Source of the DNA: Actinomycetes bacterium
GTDB taxonomy: Bacteria; Actinomycetota; Acidimicrobiia; Acidimicrobiales; Ilumatobacteraceae
Length of the DNA: 64,000 nucleotides
Assembly (NCBI GenBank): GCA_025358125.1
Contig: JANYKS010000097.1
Coordinates: 124,001-188,000 of the forward strand
Direction of reading: 5' to 3'
The notes beneath the pieces are model-generated. The model saw only the letters and a program-made list of their open reading frames with translations. It was not told where the DNA came from and made no database searches. Positions 34,572 to 43,942 of this stretch are shown piece after piece. A program made the position numbers and the translations under genes. The number at the start of each line of letters is the position of its first letter. Within the stretch, counting starts at the first letter, position 1.

Positions 34572-35720
34572 ATGCCTGAAGCGTTCATCGTCGATGCAGT
34601 TCGTACACCCGTTGGCCGCCGGGGCGGCACCCTGAGCGCGGTGCATCCGGCCGACCTCGGCGCGCACAGCATCAAGGCGCTGATGGACCGCACCGGAATC
34701 GACCCGGGCGCAGTCGACGATGTCGTCTTCGGCAACGTCGATTCCATCGGTCCCCAGGCCGGTTGCATCGCCCGTACAGCGTGGCTGACGGCCGGGCTTC
34801 CACAACACGTCCCCGGCACCACCATCGATCGTCAGTGCGGGTCGGCTCAGCAGGCCGTGCATTTCGCAGCGCAAGCAGTGATGAGCGGCACGATGGATCT
34901 CGTCGTCGCCGGCGGTGTGCAGAACATGAGCATGATCCCGATCTCGTCCGCGATGACAGCCGGCGAGGCGTTCGGTTTCAACGACCCGTTCACGGGCTCG
35001 ATCGGTTGGACGACCCGCTACGGCAACGGCGAGGTCAGCCAGTTCGTCGGCGCAGAGATGATGTGCACCAAGTGGGACATCACCCGCGAGCAGATGGAGG
35101 AGTTCGCTGTCGAATCACATCGGCGGGCGCTGAAGGCTCGCGCCGAGGGGCGTTTCGACGGCCAGATCGCGCCGCTCAACGGGCTCGACTTCGACGAGGG
35201 GCCACGCGAGCCGGACTGGGACAAGATCCGTTCGCTCAAGACGCTCATGCCAGACGGCCGGATCACGGCCGTCTGCGCGAGCCAGATCAGCGACGCCAGT
35301 GCCTCGCTGCTGATCGCCGGCGAACAGGCAATCAAGGACCACAACCTCACCCCCCGGGCCCGCATCCACCACATGAGCGTGCTGGCCGACGATCCGATCA
35401 TGATGCTGTCTGCGCCGATCCCGGCGACCAAGCGGGCGCTCGCCAAGACCGGCATGACCCCCGACGACATCGACTTGGTCGAGATCAACGAGGCGTTCGC
35501 TCCGGTGGTCCTCGCGTGGCTGAAAGAGACCGGCTTCGATCACGCCAAGGTCAACGTCAACGGCGGCGCGATCGCGCTCGGTCACCCGCTCGGCGCAACG
35601 GGAGCGCGGTTGATGACAACGCTGCTCGCCGAGCTCGAGCGCACCGGCGGCCGCTTCGGTCTGCAGACGATGTGCGAGGGCGGCGGCCAAGCCAACGTCA
35701 CGATCATCGAACGGCTGTGA
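34572..35720 (+). CDS. fadA6: Thiolase FadA6
   Basis: Thiolase of 382 residues with nucleophile Cys89 (DRQCGSAQQAV), general-base His in NGGAIALGHPLGATGA and the second Cys in TMCEGGGQANVTIIERL. The strings AVRTPVGRRGGTLSAVHPADLG, GGVQNMSMIPISSAMT and VEINEAFAPVVLAWLKE match Rv3556c FadA6, the thiolase of the steroid C/D-ring cluster. The ATG at 34572 gives the natural family start. No operator copy lies directly upstream. Confidence 0.88.
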   Translation: MPEAFIVDAVRTPVGRRGGTLSAVHPADLGAHSIKALMDRTGIDPGAVDDVVFGNVDSIGPQAGCIARTAWLTAGLPQHVPGTTIDRQCGSAQQAVHFAAQAVMSGTMDLVVAGGVQNMSMIPISSAMTAGEAFGFNDPFTGSIGWTTRYGNGEVSQFVGAEMMCTKWDITREQMEEFAVESHRRALKARAEGRFDGQIAPLNGLDFDEGPREPDWDKIRSLKTLMPDGRITAVCASQISDASASLLIAGEQAIKDHNLTPRARIHHMSVLADDPIMMLSAPIPATKRALAKTGMTPDDIDLVEINEAFAPVVLAWLKETGFDHAKVNVNGGAIALGHPLGATGARLMTTLLAELERTGGRFGLQTMCEGGGQANVTIIERL

Positions 35721-35724
35721 TCAG

Positions 35725-37464
35725 TTGCACATCCACGATCTGATCATCAGAGGCGGCACCGTCGTCGACGGGACGGGAGCGCCACGTTTCCTCGCCGACA
35801 TCGCGATCGGCAACGGTCGGATCACGGCTATCGGCAACGACCTCGGCGACGCCACGGAAGTTCTCGAAGCGACCGGTCTCATCGTCACGCCCGGCTTCGT
35901 CGACATCCACACTCACTACGACGGTCAGGCCACATGGGACAGCCTGCTCGAGCCGTCGAGCGGGCACGGTGTCACCACCGTGGTTGCCGGCAACTGCGGC
36001 GTCGGTTTCGCCCCGGTCCGCCCCGGCAAGGAGGAATGGCTGGTGCAATTGATGGAGGGCGTCGAGGACATTCCCGGCACAGCACTCCACGAGGGCATCT
36101 CGTGGGGTTGGGAGAGCTTCCCGGAGTATCTCGATCTGCTCGACTCCCGCCGGTACGCGATCGATATCGCGGCCTACATCGGCCATGGCCCACTACGCGC
36201 GTACGTGATGGGCGACCGCGGCGCGCGCAACGAGCCGGCAACGAATGACGACATCGCTGGGATGAAGAAGCTCGTCACCGAGGCAATCATGGCCGGCGCG
36301 GTCGGTTTCTCGTCGAGCCGCACACTCAATCACAAGGCCCGCGACGGCGAGCCGGTGCCGGGCACGTTCGCAGCCGAGGACGAGTTGAACGGCCTCGCCG
36401 ACGGAGTGGTCGATGCCGGTGGCGGCCTGTTCGAGGTGGCGCCACAAGGGCTCGAGTTCGAGGCGGAGGTGTTCTTGGGCGAGGTCGATCTGCTCAGCCG
36501 GATCGCGCTGCGGACCAAGCTCGCGGTCACGTTCGCGATGCTGCAGAACGAGCGCAATCCCGACTCGTGGAGGATTGCGCTCGCGAAGGTGGACGAGACG
36601 AACGCGGCCGGCGCCAACATGCGGCCGCAAATTGCGGCGCGCCCGTTCGGCATGATGATCGGGTGGGCCAACAACAACCCGTTCACGAAGCGGCCGACAC
36701 TGATCAGTCTGGTGTCGCGCTTCAGCGGTGAGCAACTGTTCGCCGAACTGCGCAAGCCGGCCGTGCGCGCGACGATTCTTTCCGAGGCCGACCTGGCGGC
36801 TGATCCGAGCATCCAGTTCGACGGGCTCGCTTCGTTCCTGCAAACGATGCTCGACAAGGTCTACGCGATGGGTGACCCGCCGAATTACGAGCCGTCGCCG
36901 GAGAACACCGTCGCCGAGTTGGCTGCTGCACGCGGCGTGTCGCCGATGGAGATGGCGTACGACCTGCTCAACGAGAGCAACGGCACCGCGTTCTTGATGC
37001 TGCCGTTCTTCAACTATGTCGGTGGCACGCAGGACGCAATTTACGAGATGCTGCAGCACCCGGCCACGGTTTCAGGTTTGTCCGACGGCGGCGCACACTG
37101 CCGGATGATCTGCGACGCATCGATTCCCACCTACGTGATCACCCACTGGGCGCGTGATCGCAAGAGCCTCAAGCTGACGCTCGAACAAGCCGTGAAGATG
37201 CAGACATACGACACGGCCGAGGTCGTCGGCTTCCACGATCGGGGCACGATTGAGGTCGGCAAGCGGGCCGACATCAACGTGATCGACATCGAGGAACTCG
37301 AGCTCGAATACCCGCGCGCCGTCGACGACCTCCCAGCCGGCGGGCGCCGGCTGATGCAGGCAGCCCGCGGCTACGTCGCCACGATCGTCAACGGCGAGGT
37401 GACCCGCCGCAACGGCATCGACACCGGCGCCCGCCCCGGCCGCTTGGTCCGCAGCACCCATTGA
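35725..37464 (+). CDS. Amidohydrolase, D-aminoacylase-like
   Basis: Metal-dependent hydrolase of 579 residues from TTG 35725 ([18 protein letters not shown]). His62 and His64 in DIHTHYDGQ bind metal; the distal Asp is probably in [15 protein letters not shown]. Related proteins are annotated N-acyl-D-amino-acid deacylase. They are often found beside fatty-acid and steroid catabolic genes, and a role in opening an amide or lactone is possible. It follows fadA6 by four bases, a likely operon. Confidence 0.82.
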   Translation: MHIHDLIIRGGTVVDGTGAPRFLADIAIGNGRITAIGNDLGDATEVLEATGLIVTPGFVDIHTHYDGQATWDSLLEPSSGHGVTTVVAGNCGVGFAPVRPGKEEWLVQLMEGVEDIPGTALHEGISWGWESFPEYLDLLDSRRYAIDIAAYIGHGPLRAYVMGDRGARNEPATNDDIAGMKKLVTEAIMAGAVGFSSSRTLNHKARDGEPVPGTFAAEDELNGLADGVVDAGGGLFEVAPQGLEFEAEVFLGEVDLLSRIALRTKLAVTFAMLQNERNPDSWRIALAKVDETNAAGANMRPQIAARPFGMMIGWANNNPFTKRPTLISLVSRFSGEQLFAELRKPAVRATILSEADLAADPSIQFDGLASFLQTMLDKVYAMGDPPNYEPSPENTVAELAAARGVSPMEMAYDLLNESNGTAFLMLPFFNYVGGTQDAIYEMLQHPATVSGLSDGGAHCRMICDASIPTYVITHWARDRKSLKLTLEQAVKMQTYDTAEVVGFHDRGTIEVGKRADINVIDIEELELEYPRAVDDLPAGGRRLMQAARGYVATIVNGEVTRRNGIDTGARPGRLVRSTH

Positions 37465-37490
37465 GCCAACGACTGCACGGTCGGACACGT

Positions 37491-37541
37491 CTCGTTGGTT
37501 GCAACGCCTCGTTGGTTGGAACGCGTCGTTGGTTGGATTGA
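37491..37541. repeat. 17-base tandem repeat
   Basis: Three copies of CTCGTTGGTTGSAACGC in the gap before the nitroreductase gene. An opposite-strand partner (GAGCCAACGA) occurs at 37463-37472, so a stem is possible. Confidence 0.8.
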
Positions 37542-37567
37542 CGGGGTCCTCACGGCATAGTGCAGAG

Positions 37568-38134
37568 ATGACCGTGTCGTTCGATGAACTCGCCGAACTG
37601 ATCCGCTCCCGGCGCTCCAGCATGTTCGTCGACAACACCCGCGAGGTCCCGACCGGCATTGTCGAGCAGCTGTGCGAACTCGCCCAGTGGGCCCCGAATC
37701 ACAAGCGCACCTGGCCCTGGCGGTTTGCGTTGTTCACCGGCGCCGGCCGGGACCGCCTCGGCGCGGCATTCGTTGCCGACATGGTCGATCGCGACTTCGG
37801 CGATCAGGGCAAGCGGGCCAAGACTGTTACCAAGTATTCGCGCACACCCGCGGTGTTGGTGATCGGGGCGGCGGCCGACGACAACCCGAGCCGCCACGAC
37901 GAGAACCGCGACGCGGTGGCGGCCGGCATCCAGAATTTGCTCCTCGGCGCGACCACGCTCGGTCTTGCCACGTATTGGGGAACGGCGCCCCTGATCGATT
38001 CGCCCCGCGTCCTCGCGTTGTGCGGCTTCGCCACCGACGTCCGGATCATCAACGTGATGTACCTCGGCTGGTCGCGCGACGAGCCGGAGACGCCCGTTCG
38101 CCCACCCCTCGACCTCCACCTCATCGACGCATGA
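37568..38134 (+). CDS. Nitroreductase-family flavoprotein
   Basis: FMN-dependent reductase fold, 188 residues: IRSRRSSMFVDNTREVP, APNHKRTWPWRF and AGIQNLLLGATTLGLATYWG. The family reduces nitro groups, quinones or enones; a substrate cannot be named. The gene overlaps the SDR that follows (ATGA). Confidence 0.85.
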   Translation: MTVSFDELAELIRSRRSSMFVDNTREVPTGIVEQLCELAQWAPNHKRTWPWRFALFTGAGRDRLGAAFVADMVDRDFGDQGKRAKTVTKYSRTPAVLVIGAAADDNPSRHDENRDAVAAGIQNLLLGATTLGLATYWGTAPLIDSPRVLALCGFATDVRIINVMYLGWSRDEPETPVRPPLDLHLIDA

Positions 38135-38874
38135 GCCAGAGCGTGAAGCCGGTCATGCTCATCACGGGTGGGTCGCGTGGAATCGGCGCCGCGATTGCCC
38201 GCGCGGCGAGCGCCGCCGGTTACACCACTGCGATCACGTTCGCCCACAGCACGGCAGCGGCCGACGAGCTCGTCGCATCCGGCGCCGTCGATCTGGCCGT
38301 ACGCGGTGATGCCGGCGACGAGGCATCGGCCGTCGCCACGTTCGCAGAAGTCGTCCAAACGTTCGGTCGGGTCGACGCGCTCGTGAACAACGCCGGCATC
38401 GCCGGGGGTTACGGCGGGATCGGCTGCGTCACCGGCGAGATGCTCGCCAGGCTGTGGGCCGTCAACGTGAGCGGACCGTTCCTGTACGCCCGCGAGGCAG
38501 TGGGCCACATGTCGACGGCCAACGGCGGAGTTGGCGGGTCGATCGTCAACATCTCGTCCAAGGCTGCGGTGCTCGGCGGCGGGGGCGAGTGGATCCACTA
38601 CGCGGCGTCGAAGGGCGCGCTCGAGACGATGACAACCGGTCTCGCGAAGGAGACAGCGGCCGTCGGCATCCGTGTCAATGCCGTTCGCCCAGGGCTGATC
38701 GAGACCGATTTCGACACGGCTCTGGCGCCGGGGCGAGCCGATCGGCTCCGCTCGTCGATTCCGATGCAACGCAGTGGCACGGCGGCAGAAGTCGCGGCGG
38801 CCGTCCTGTGGCTCTGCAGCGACGCGGCGAGTTACACGACCGGCGCGTTCGTCGATGTGTCCGGCGGTCGCTGA
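38131..38874 (+). CDS. Short-chain dehydrogenase (FabG-like)
   Basis: Classical SDR of 247 residues with TGGSRGIG (13-20), NNAG, Ser in NISSKAAVLGGGG and YAASK, ending FVDVSGGR. Complete catalytic set. It is translated from an ATG that overlaps the nitroreductase stop, so the two may act on one substrate in sequence. No pathway clue beyond the neighbourhood. Confidence 0.88.
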   Translation: MSQSVKPVMLITGGSRGIGAAIARAASAAGYTTAITFAHSTAAADELVASGAVDLAVRGDAGDEASAVATFAEVVQTFGRVDALVNNAGIAGGYGGIGCVTGEMLARLWAVNVSGPFLYAREAVGHMSTANGGVGGSIVNISSKAAVLGGGGEWIHYAASKGALETMTTGLAKETAAVGIRVNAVRPGLIETDFDTALAPGRADRLRSSIPMQRSGTAAEVAAAVLWLCSDAASYTTGAFVDVSGGR

Positions 38875-38888
38875 ACGAACCGGTTCGT
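38875..38888. other. 14-base perfect palindrome between convergent genes
   Basis: ACGAACCGGTTCGT directly after the SDR stop. It contains AACnnGTT, the core of the KstR box, but the flanks are wrong and it is not in a promoter. It could be a weak stem; no T-run follows. Confidence 0.45.
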
Positions 38889-38950
38889 GCCGCTCCGCCA
38901 GAACGGTCAAGAGGATCAGCTACGGCGTGCGGGAGAGATCCGCCACATCC

Positions 38951-40393
38951 TCAGGAGCGTTCGTCGCGCAGCGCGCTGCGACGGACCTTGCCATCGTCGC
39001 CGCGTACCACATGATCCACGAACTCGAACGTGCGCGGGATCTTGTAGCGCACCAACCGCTCGGCGAGGAACATGCGCAGCGCGTCTTCGTCGATCGGCTC
39101 GCTGACCTGAACGACCGCATGAATGCGGTTGCCGAGATCCTCGTCCGGGAGCCCGATCGCGGCGCACGACACCACCCCCGGATGTTCATCGATCGCGGCT
39201 TCGATCTCCGCCGGATAGATGTTCGCACCGCCGGCCAGGATCATGTCGCTGCGCCGATCGGCCAGGTACAGGTAGCCGTCGTCGTCCATGTGGCCCATGT
39301 CGCCGAGGCTCTCCCAGCCGTCGGGGCTCACCCGCGCCTGCGCCCCGATGTACTCGTACGTCTTGCGGTTCCCCGCCGAGCGCATGAACACCTCGCCCAC
39401 TTCACCGGCCGCCAGCACCTCGTAGGTCTCCGGATCCTGGATCCGCATCTCGCCCGACACCGGACGGCCGACGGTCCCGCGGCGGGCCATCCACTCGTCG
39501 CCGCGCACGATGGTGACAGACTGGGCTTCGGTGCCCGCATACAGCTCGAAGATCTTCTCGCCGCCGAGCCAGTTGATCCACGTCTCTTTCAACCATGGCG
39601 GACACGGTGACGCCATGTGCCACACGGTCTGCAGCGAATCGACGTTGTACCGGTCGCGGACCTCATCAGCAAGGCGGGTGATGCGCTGCATCATCGTCGG
39701 TACGAGCAGAATCCAATCTGCCCGATGTTGGTCGATCGCGGCGAGGGTCGCCTCCGCATCGAACTTGGGCAGGATCACGACATGGTTTCCCTGCATCAGC
39801 GCGCTCGCCGAAAAGCTGAACGGCGCGTTGTGGTACAGCGGGCCCGGCACGCAGGCGACGCCGTCTCGCCGTTGACCCATACCCGGAGCTTCGGTGTTCG
39901 TCACGCCCGGATCGGAGGCGACGATCAACTTCGGCCTGCCCGTCGACCCACCTGACGTCGGCGCTTTCCAACGCACGGCAATCGCATCGGGAAGCTGGGA
40001 ATCATCGAGCGATGGATCAGCCTCGAAGCCGGTCGGGATGACCGTGCGGTTTGGGTGCGCGGCGGGTTCGGCACCGACGACCAGTGACGAGTCGGCCAGT
40101 TCGACGATCGCCTGCCGCTCGCGATCGGGGAGGCGATAGCTGATCGGCTGCGGGGTGGCGCCCAGCTTCCAAATGGCGACACAGGCCTCGAAGAACCCGA
40201 TCGAGTTTGGCAGGCCAACGGTGACGAATGAATCCTTCTTCACGCCGAGTTTGGCATATGCGCGGGCGAGCCGGTTCGTGCGCGACTCGAACTCCGCCCA
40301 TGTGACCGACTGGCCGCCGCACGTGATTGCGACCCGACCCGGCTGGCGCTGCGCGTTGTCGGCGATCGCGCGGCTGTACGACAACGTGGCCAT
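38951..40393 (-). CDS. Acyl-CoA ligase (AMP-binding)
   Basis: ANL-family ligase of 480 residues that activates a carboxylate as AMP ester then CoA ester. Motifs: SGGSTGRPKLIVAS (P-loop), LYAGTEAQ, GDMGHMDDDGYLYLADRR, DMILAGGANIYPAEIE and the C-terminal GKVRRSAL lysine. The class resembles bile-acid/steroid CoA ligases more than long-chain FadDs. A strong SD (AGGAGGAG) stands eight bases before the ATG, and operator copy 8 lies just upstream. A steroid acid (side-chain or HIP) is a reasonable substrate. Confidence 0.85.
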   Translation of the reverse strand: MATLSYSRAIADNAQRQPGRVAITCGGQSVTWAEFESRTNRLARAYAKLGVKKDSFVTVGLPNSIGFFEACVAIWKLGATPQPISYRLPDRERQAIVELADSSLVVGAEPAAHPNRTVIPTGFEADPSLDDSQLPDAIAVRWKAPTSGGSTGRPKLIVASDPGVTNTEAPGMGQRRDGVACVPGPLYHNAPFSFSASALMQGNHVVILPKFDAEATLAAIDQHRADWILLVPTMMQRITRLADEVRDRYNVDSLQTVWHMASPCPPWLKETWINWLGGEKIFELYAGTEAQSVTIVRGDEWMARRGTVGRPVSGEMRIQDPETYEVLAAGEVGEVFMRSAGNRKTYEYIGAQARVSPDGWESLGDMGHMDDDGYLYLADRRSDMILAGGANIYPAEIEAAIDEHPGVVSCAAIGLPDEDLGNRIHAVVQVSEPIDEDALRMFLAERLVRYKIPRTFEFVDHVVRGDDGKVRRSALRDERS

Positions 40394-40409
40394 GACTGTC
40401 TCCTCCTGA

Positions 40410-40430
40410 GATCTGACAGTGTGTCAGAAA
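40410..40430. promoter_or_regulatory. Palindromic operator, copy 8
   Basis: GATCTGAC-AGTGT-GTCAGAAA between the acyl-CoA ligase (minus) and an SDR (plus), placed to control both. Confidence 0.75.
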
Positions 40431-40525
40431 CCCCTTTGCGGGACGAACCCGTGCGCCCGACAGAGCCCGGCAACCCCTCGTTCGCGTTGGTGGCCACCGA
40501 CCTCGGGCGCGTGCGAAGATGCACC

Positions 40526-41440
40526 ATGACCGCTGCGAGATGGACCGAGGCCGACATTGCCGACCAGTCCGGGCGTACCGCGCTGGTCACCGGCGCCAAC
40601 AGCGGCATCGGTTTCGAGGCAGCACGCGCGTTGGCGCAGCACGGTGCCCGGGTTCTGCTCGGTTGCCGAGACGCGCACAAGGCCGACGGCGCGCTCGCCC
40701 GAATTCGCGAGGTTGCTCCTGACGCAGACGTGAGCATCCTGCCACTCGATCTGGCCGACCTGTCGTCGATCCGCAACGCTGCCGGGCGGGTCGCTGCCGA
40801 TGAGGGCCGGCTCGACCTGTTGATCAACAACGCCGGCGTAATGGCGCTGCCGAAGTACGAGACCGCTGACGGGTTCGAGATGCAGTTCGGCACGAATCAC
40901 CTCGGCCACTTCGCACTGACCGGACTGCTGCTGGACATACTCAATGCGACACCCGGCGCCCGCGTTGTGAGCGTCAGTAGCCAGGGTCACCGGATGGGCC
41001 GGATCAACTTCGACGACCTCGCTGGTGATCGTGGCTATCACCGCTGGCTCCGTTACGGGCAGAGCAAGGTCGCGAACCTTCTGTTCACGTTCGAGCTGCA
41101 ACGACGCCTGGAACGCATCGGCGTCTCGACCATGGCCGTTGCCTGCCATCCGGGCGGATCGAACACCGATCTCGCGAGAGACGCCGGCGCGCTGATGAAG
41201 TTGTTCCAGCCGATGGCCAACCTCGTGATGCAGCCAGCGGCGATGGGCGCGCTCGCGACCCTTCGTGCAGCAGCGGACCCAGCCGTCAAGGGCGCCGAGT
41301 ACTACGGCCCCGACGGCTTCGGCCAGACAACCGGCTATCCCGTCAAGGTTCATTCCAACGCGTACAGCCACCGCCTCGACATCGCGACCCAGCTATGGCT
41401 CGTCTCGCAGCAGTTGACCGGAGTCGAGTACCTCGACTGA
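40526..41440 (+). CDS. SDR, retinol-dehydrogenase-like
   Basis: 304 residues from ATG 40526, the start that gives a normal N-terminus (MTAARWTEADIADQSGRTAL). TGANSGIG, NNAG, VSSQGHR and YGQSK are present. These are the WWOX/retinol dehydrogenase-like SDRs, often steroid- or polyketide-active. An in-frame GTG at 40421 lies inside the operator and is less likely to be used. About 95 bases separate the operator from the start. Confidence 0.85.
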   Translation: MTAARWTEADIADQSGRTALVTGANSGIGFEAARALAQHGARVLLGCRDAHKADGALARIREVAPDADVSILPLDLADLSSIRNAAGRVAADEGRLDLLINNAGVMALPKYETADGFEMQFGTNHLGHFALTGLLLDILNATPGARVVSVSSQGHRMGRINFDDLAGDRGYHRWLRYGQSKVANLLFTFELQRRLERIGVSTMAVACHPGGSNTDLARDAGALMKLFQPMANLVMQPAAMGALATLRAAADPAVKGAEYYGPDGFGQTTGYPVKVHSNAYSHRLDIATQLWLVSQQLTGVEYLD

Positions 41441-41449
41441 AGCAATCGG

Positions 41450-42748
41450 TCAGACGGTTGCGACCCTCGGCCGGGTCGGTTGGTCGATCTGCGCTGGGGT
41501 CGCGTCGAGATCGCGCCACCATCCCGACAGCACGAGCACAGCCAACACCACGACGAATGCCAGCCCATCGAGGACCAGTGTCGGGCGGAACCCGATCGCG
41601 TCACCGAGCGAGCCGAGGACCAGGGTGCCGATCGGGATGCCGGCGAGGATCCCGAGCAGATAGAAGCTCGTTGCTCTGCCGCGATACTCGTCGGGCACGC
41701 ATCCCTGGATCAGCGTGTTGAGCGCAATCGCCATCTGCAGATGGGCGATACCGGCGAGGAAATACGCGGCCTGGCCGACGAGGTACGAGTCGGTGGCCGC
41801 CAGCAGGAAGATCGACGCGATGTACAGCACGAGCGCGCCGAGCGCCTGGGTGGACCGCGGCAACCGTTCGCGCAGGACGACGGTGATCCCCGAACTCAAG
41901 AGCGCGCCGACGCCGAGTGCGGTCAACAGACCGGCGTTGCCGTTGCTCGAATGGTTGAACAGCCGTTCCGACAGCGCAGAGCCGATGTACTGCAGGGCCT
42001 GGCCGAATGTTGAAGCAGCGAGCGCGAGTAGCACACCGAGCCGCAGCGGCCGGCGCTGCCAGATGTAGCGGGCTCCCTGGGTGAGGCCGTCGACGACTCG
42101 TTGCAGGCGGGCATGGGTGTCGTTGGTCCGCGGTCGCACGATCAGTAACGTGGCGATGACCAACAGATAGCTGAACGCGTTGCACAGGATCGCCGCGCCG
42201 ACGCCTCCGAACCTCACGACGAGGCCGCCGACGGCCGGCCCAATGGCTCGCGCCAATGTGAACTGCACGCTGTTCAACCGCACCGCTTGCAGGATCAGAT
42301 CGTTCGGCACGAGGAGCGGCACGAACGATTGCCATGCTGCCGTCTGGAAACCGGTGGCGATGCCATTGACGAACCCGACCGCAATGATCCACCACGGTGT
42401 GACGAAATGACCGATGTACAGGCCCCACAGCGCGAACGCCATCACCATCTGCACCGTCTGGGTGATCCGCAGGATCGCCTGGCGCGACACCCGATCGGCG
42501 AGCACCCCCGCGTACGGCGTCAGGATGACGGCCGGCACCAGCGAGACGACGGTCGAGAACCCGAGCCAGGCACCGCTGTCGGTGAGGTCGAACAGCAACG
42601 CCTGGACCGCGATGAGTTGCATCCAACTGCCACCGTTGGAGATCGAAGCGGCAGCGAAGAACAATCTGAAGTCGCGGTGGCGGAAGATGTGCAGCGAGCC
42701 CTTGCCCGGCGGCACCTCGTCTGCTTCTGGTGCGGCCAGATCACTCAT
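41450..42748 (-). CDS. MFS transporter, EntS/MFS_3-type exporter
   Basis: 432 residues, about 12 membrane helices, beginning with a polar stretch then FRHRDFRLFFAAASISNGGSWMQ, typical of the MFS_3 (transmembrane secretion effector) group, with LADRVSRQAILR as the loop 2-3 motif. It is last in the minus-strand run from echA20, seven bases after the SDR. Export of a pathway product or toxic intermediate is inferred from position. Confidence 0.85.
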   Translation of the reverse strand: MSDLAAPEADEVPPGKGSLHIFRHRDFRLFFAAASISNGGSWMQLIAVQALLFDLTDSGAWLGFSTVVSLVPAVILTPYAGVLADRVSRQAILRITQTVQMVMAFALWGLYIGHFVTPWWIIAVGFVNGIATGFQTAAWQSFVPLLVPNDLILQAVRLNSVQFTLARAIGPAVGGLVVRFGGVGAAILCNAFSYLLVIATLLIVRPRTNDTHARLQRVVDGLTQGARYIWQRRPLRLGVLLALAASTFGQALQYIGSALSERLFNHSSNGNAGLLTALGVGALLSSGITVVLRERLPRSTQALGALVLYIASIFLLAATDSYLVGQAAYFLAGIAHLQMAIALNTLIQGCVPDEYRGRATSFYLLGILAGIPIGTLVLGSLGDAIGFRPTLVLDGLAFVVVLAVLVLSGWWRDLDATPAQIDQPTRPRVATV

Positions 42749-42755
42749 CGCGGGC

Positions 42756-43544
42756 TCACAGGTCGGGGAACGGCATCTCGAAGTTCGGTGTCCGGATCCC
42801 GCCGTCGACCTCGATGATCTTGCCGGTGACGTAGCCTGCGGCCGGACTGCACAGGTACAGCACCGCCGCCGCGATGTCGTCCGGCACGCCGATCCGCCGC
42901 ATCGGTGTGGCAGCCTCCATCGCCGCCCGGATGTCGGGGTTACTCATGACGACCTCCAGCGAGTCGGTGTGGATCGCGCCGGGCGCGACACCGTTCACCC
43001 GGATCCGTGGTGAGAGGTCGGCCGCCATCAGTCGGGTTGCGTGTTCCAGCGCGGCCTTCACCGTGCCGTAGGTCGCGTAGCCCCTGCCGACAAGATGGCC
43101 CATCACGGTCGTGATGTTGACGACGGCGCCACCACCGGCAGCGAGCAGGTATGGCACGGCGGCGCGGGTGAGCCGCACCGGCCCGGTCACGTTGAACTCG
43201 AACGAGTCGTTGAGCTGATCGTCGGTTCCGCTCATGAACGGTCCCGGCATCGCCCCGCCGACGACGTTGACGAGGATGTTCAACGACCCGAACTCGGTGA
43301 CGATCCGATCGAGGGCACGCACGTCATCGCCCGGAGCGTCGGTTGCCTGCAGGATCAACGCCCGCCGACCGAATCCTGCGATGCCGTCAGCGACCTGCTC
43401 CAATTGTGAGAGGGTGCGGGCTCGGATCGCGACGTCGGCCCCTGCCTCGGCAAGCGCAAGCGCGCTCGCCGCTCCGATGCCGCGGCCGGCGCCGTTGACG
43501 AATGCGGTCTGGCCGTCGACGCGGAACATCTGGATGACACTCAT
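42756..43544 (-). CDS. Short-chain dehydrogenase in ipd operon
   Basis: SDR of 262 residues from the ATG overlapping the MaoC-like gene stop. Cofactor loop NGAGRGIG, catalytic Tyr and Lys in YGTVKAALE, C-terminal VTGKIIEVDGG. The usual NNAG is replaced by NVVGG, and the catalytic Ser position reads NITTVMG (Thr), so activity may differ from a plain dehydrogenase. The operon suggests action on a ring C/D intermediate. Confidence 0.82.
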   Translation of the reverse strand: MSVIQMFRVDGQTAFVNGAGRGIGAASALALAEAGADVAIRARTLSQLEQVADGIAGFGRRALILQATDAPGDDVRALDRIVTEFGSLNILVNVVGGAMPGPFMSGTDDQLNDSFEFNVTGPVRLTRAAVPYLLAAGGGAVVNITTVMGHLVGRGYATYGTVKAALEHATRLMAADLSPRIRVNGVAPGAIHTDSLEVVMSNPDIRAAMEAATPMRRIGVPDDIAAAVLYLCSPAAGYVTGKIIEVDGGIRTPNFEMPFPDL

Positions 43545-43942
43545 ACCAACCACCTCGACAACGACTCGATCACACATCCAGGTTTGCCCCCGTCGACCTC
43601 CACCGCGATCAGCATCCTGGTCTGGATGCCGCCCTTGACGTCGGCGACATCGATCAGCTTCGCAGCGCCGCGCACCCGGTCACCCGGTTCTAAGGGGGAT
43701 CCGAGTTGCACGGCATCGGTGCCGTAGTTAATGCCCATCGCAAAACCGCGCACCTCCACGATCCGGGGCAGGAACATGTTCGACAGGCTGATCGCGAAGT
43801 ACGTGGCGTCCGGGTCGCCGGTGGCCTCGGCGAACCGTTGGAGGAGCTCGCCGGTCACCTCGATCCACTCGGTCGTGCCGAGGTCCGAGCCGACGGCCGC
43901 GCGCACCTCGGCCTCACCGGCAAGAACCGTGCTCGCAGTCAC
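43541..43942 (-). CDS. MaoC-like hot-dog protein lacking the usual Asp-x4-His
   Basis: 133 residues of NodN/MaoC type: EWIEVTGELLQRFAEATGDPD, then VEVRGFAMGINYGTDAV and LEPGDRVRG. In active relatives ATGD is followed by HQWIHVD and some 20 residues; here only ATYFAISLSN joins the two halves, so the hydratase Asp/His cannot be found. It may be a subunit partner for an active MaoC, or catalysis may differ. It overlaps ipdC and the SDR by four bases each, so it is a tight part of the operon. Confidence 0.75.
   Translation of the reverse strand: MTASTVLAGEAEVRAAVGSDLGTTEWIEVTGELLQRFAEATGDPDATYFAISLSNMFLPRIVEVRGFAMGINYGTDAVQLGSPLEPGDRVRGAAKLIDVADVKGGIQTRMLIAVEVDGGKPGCVIESLSRWLV

Noticed and set aside
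38875-38888. KstR box
   Set aside because: Core AACnnGTT is present, but flanks do not fit and it lies after a stop codon between convergent genes.
40421-40525. GTG start at 40421 for the SDR
   Set aside because: The codon is inside operator copy 8 and would add 35 residues without family support; ATG 40526 gives the normal N-terminus.
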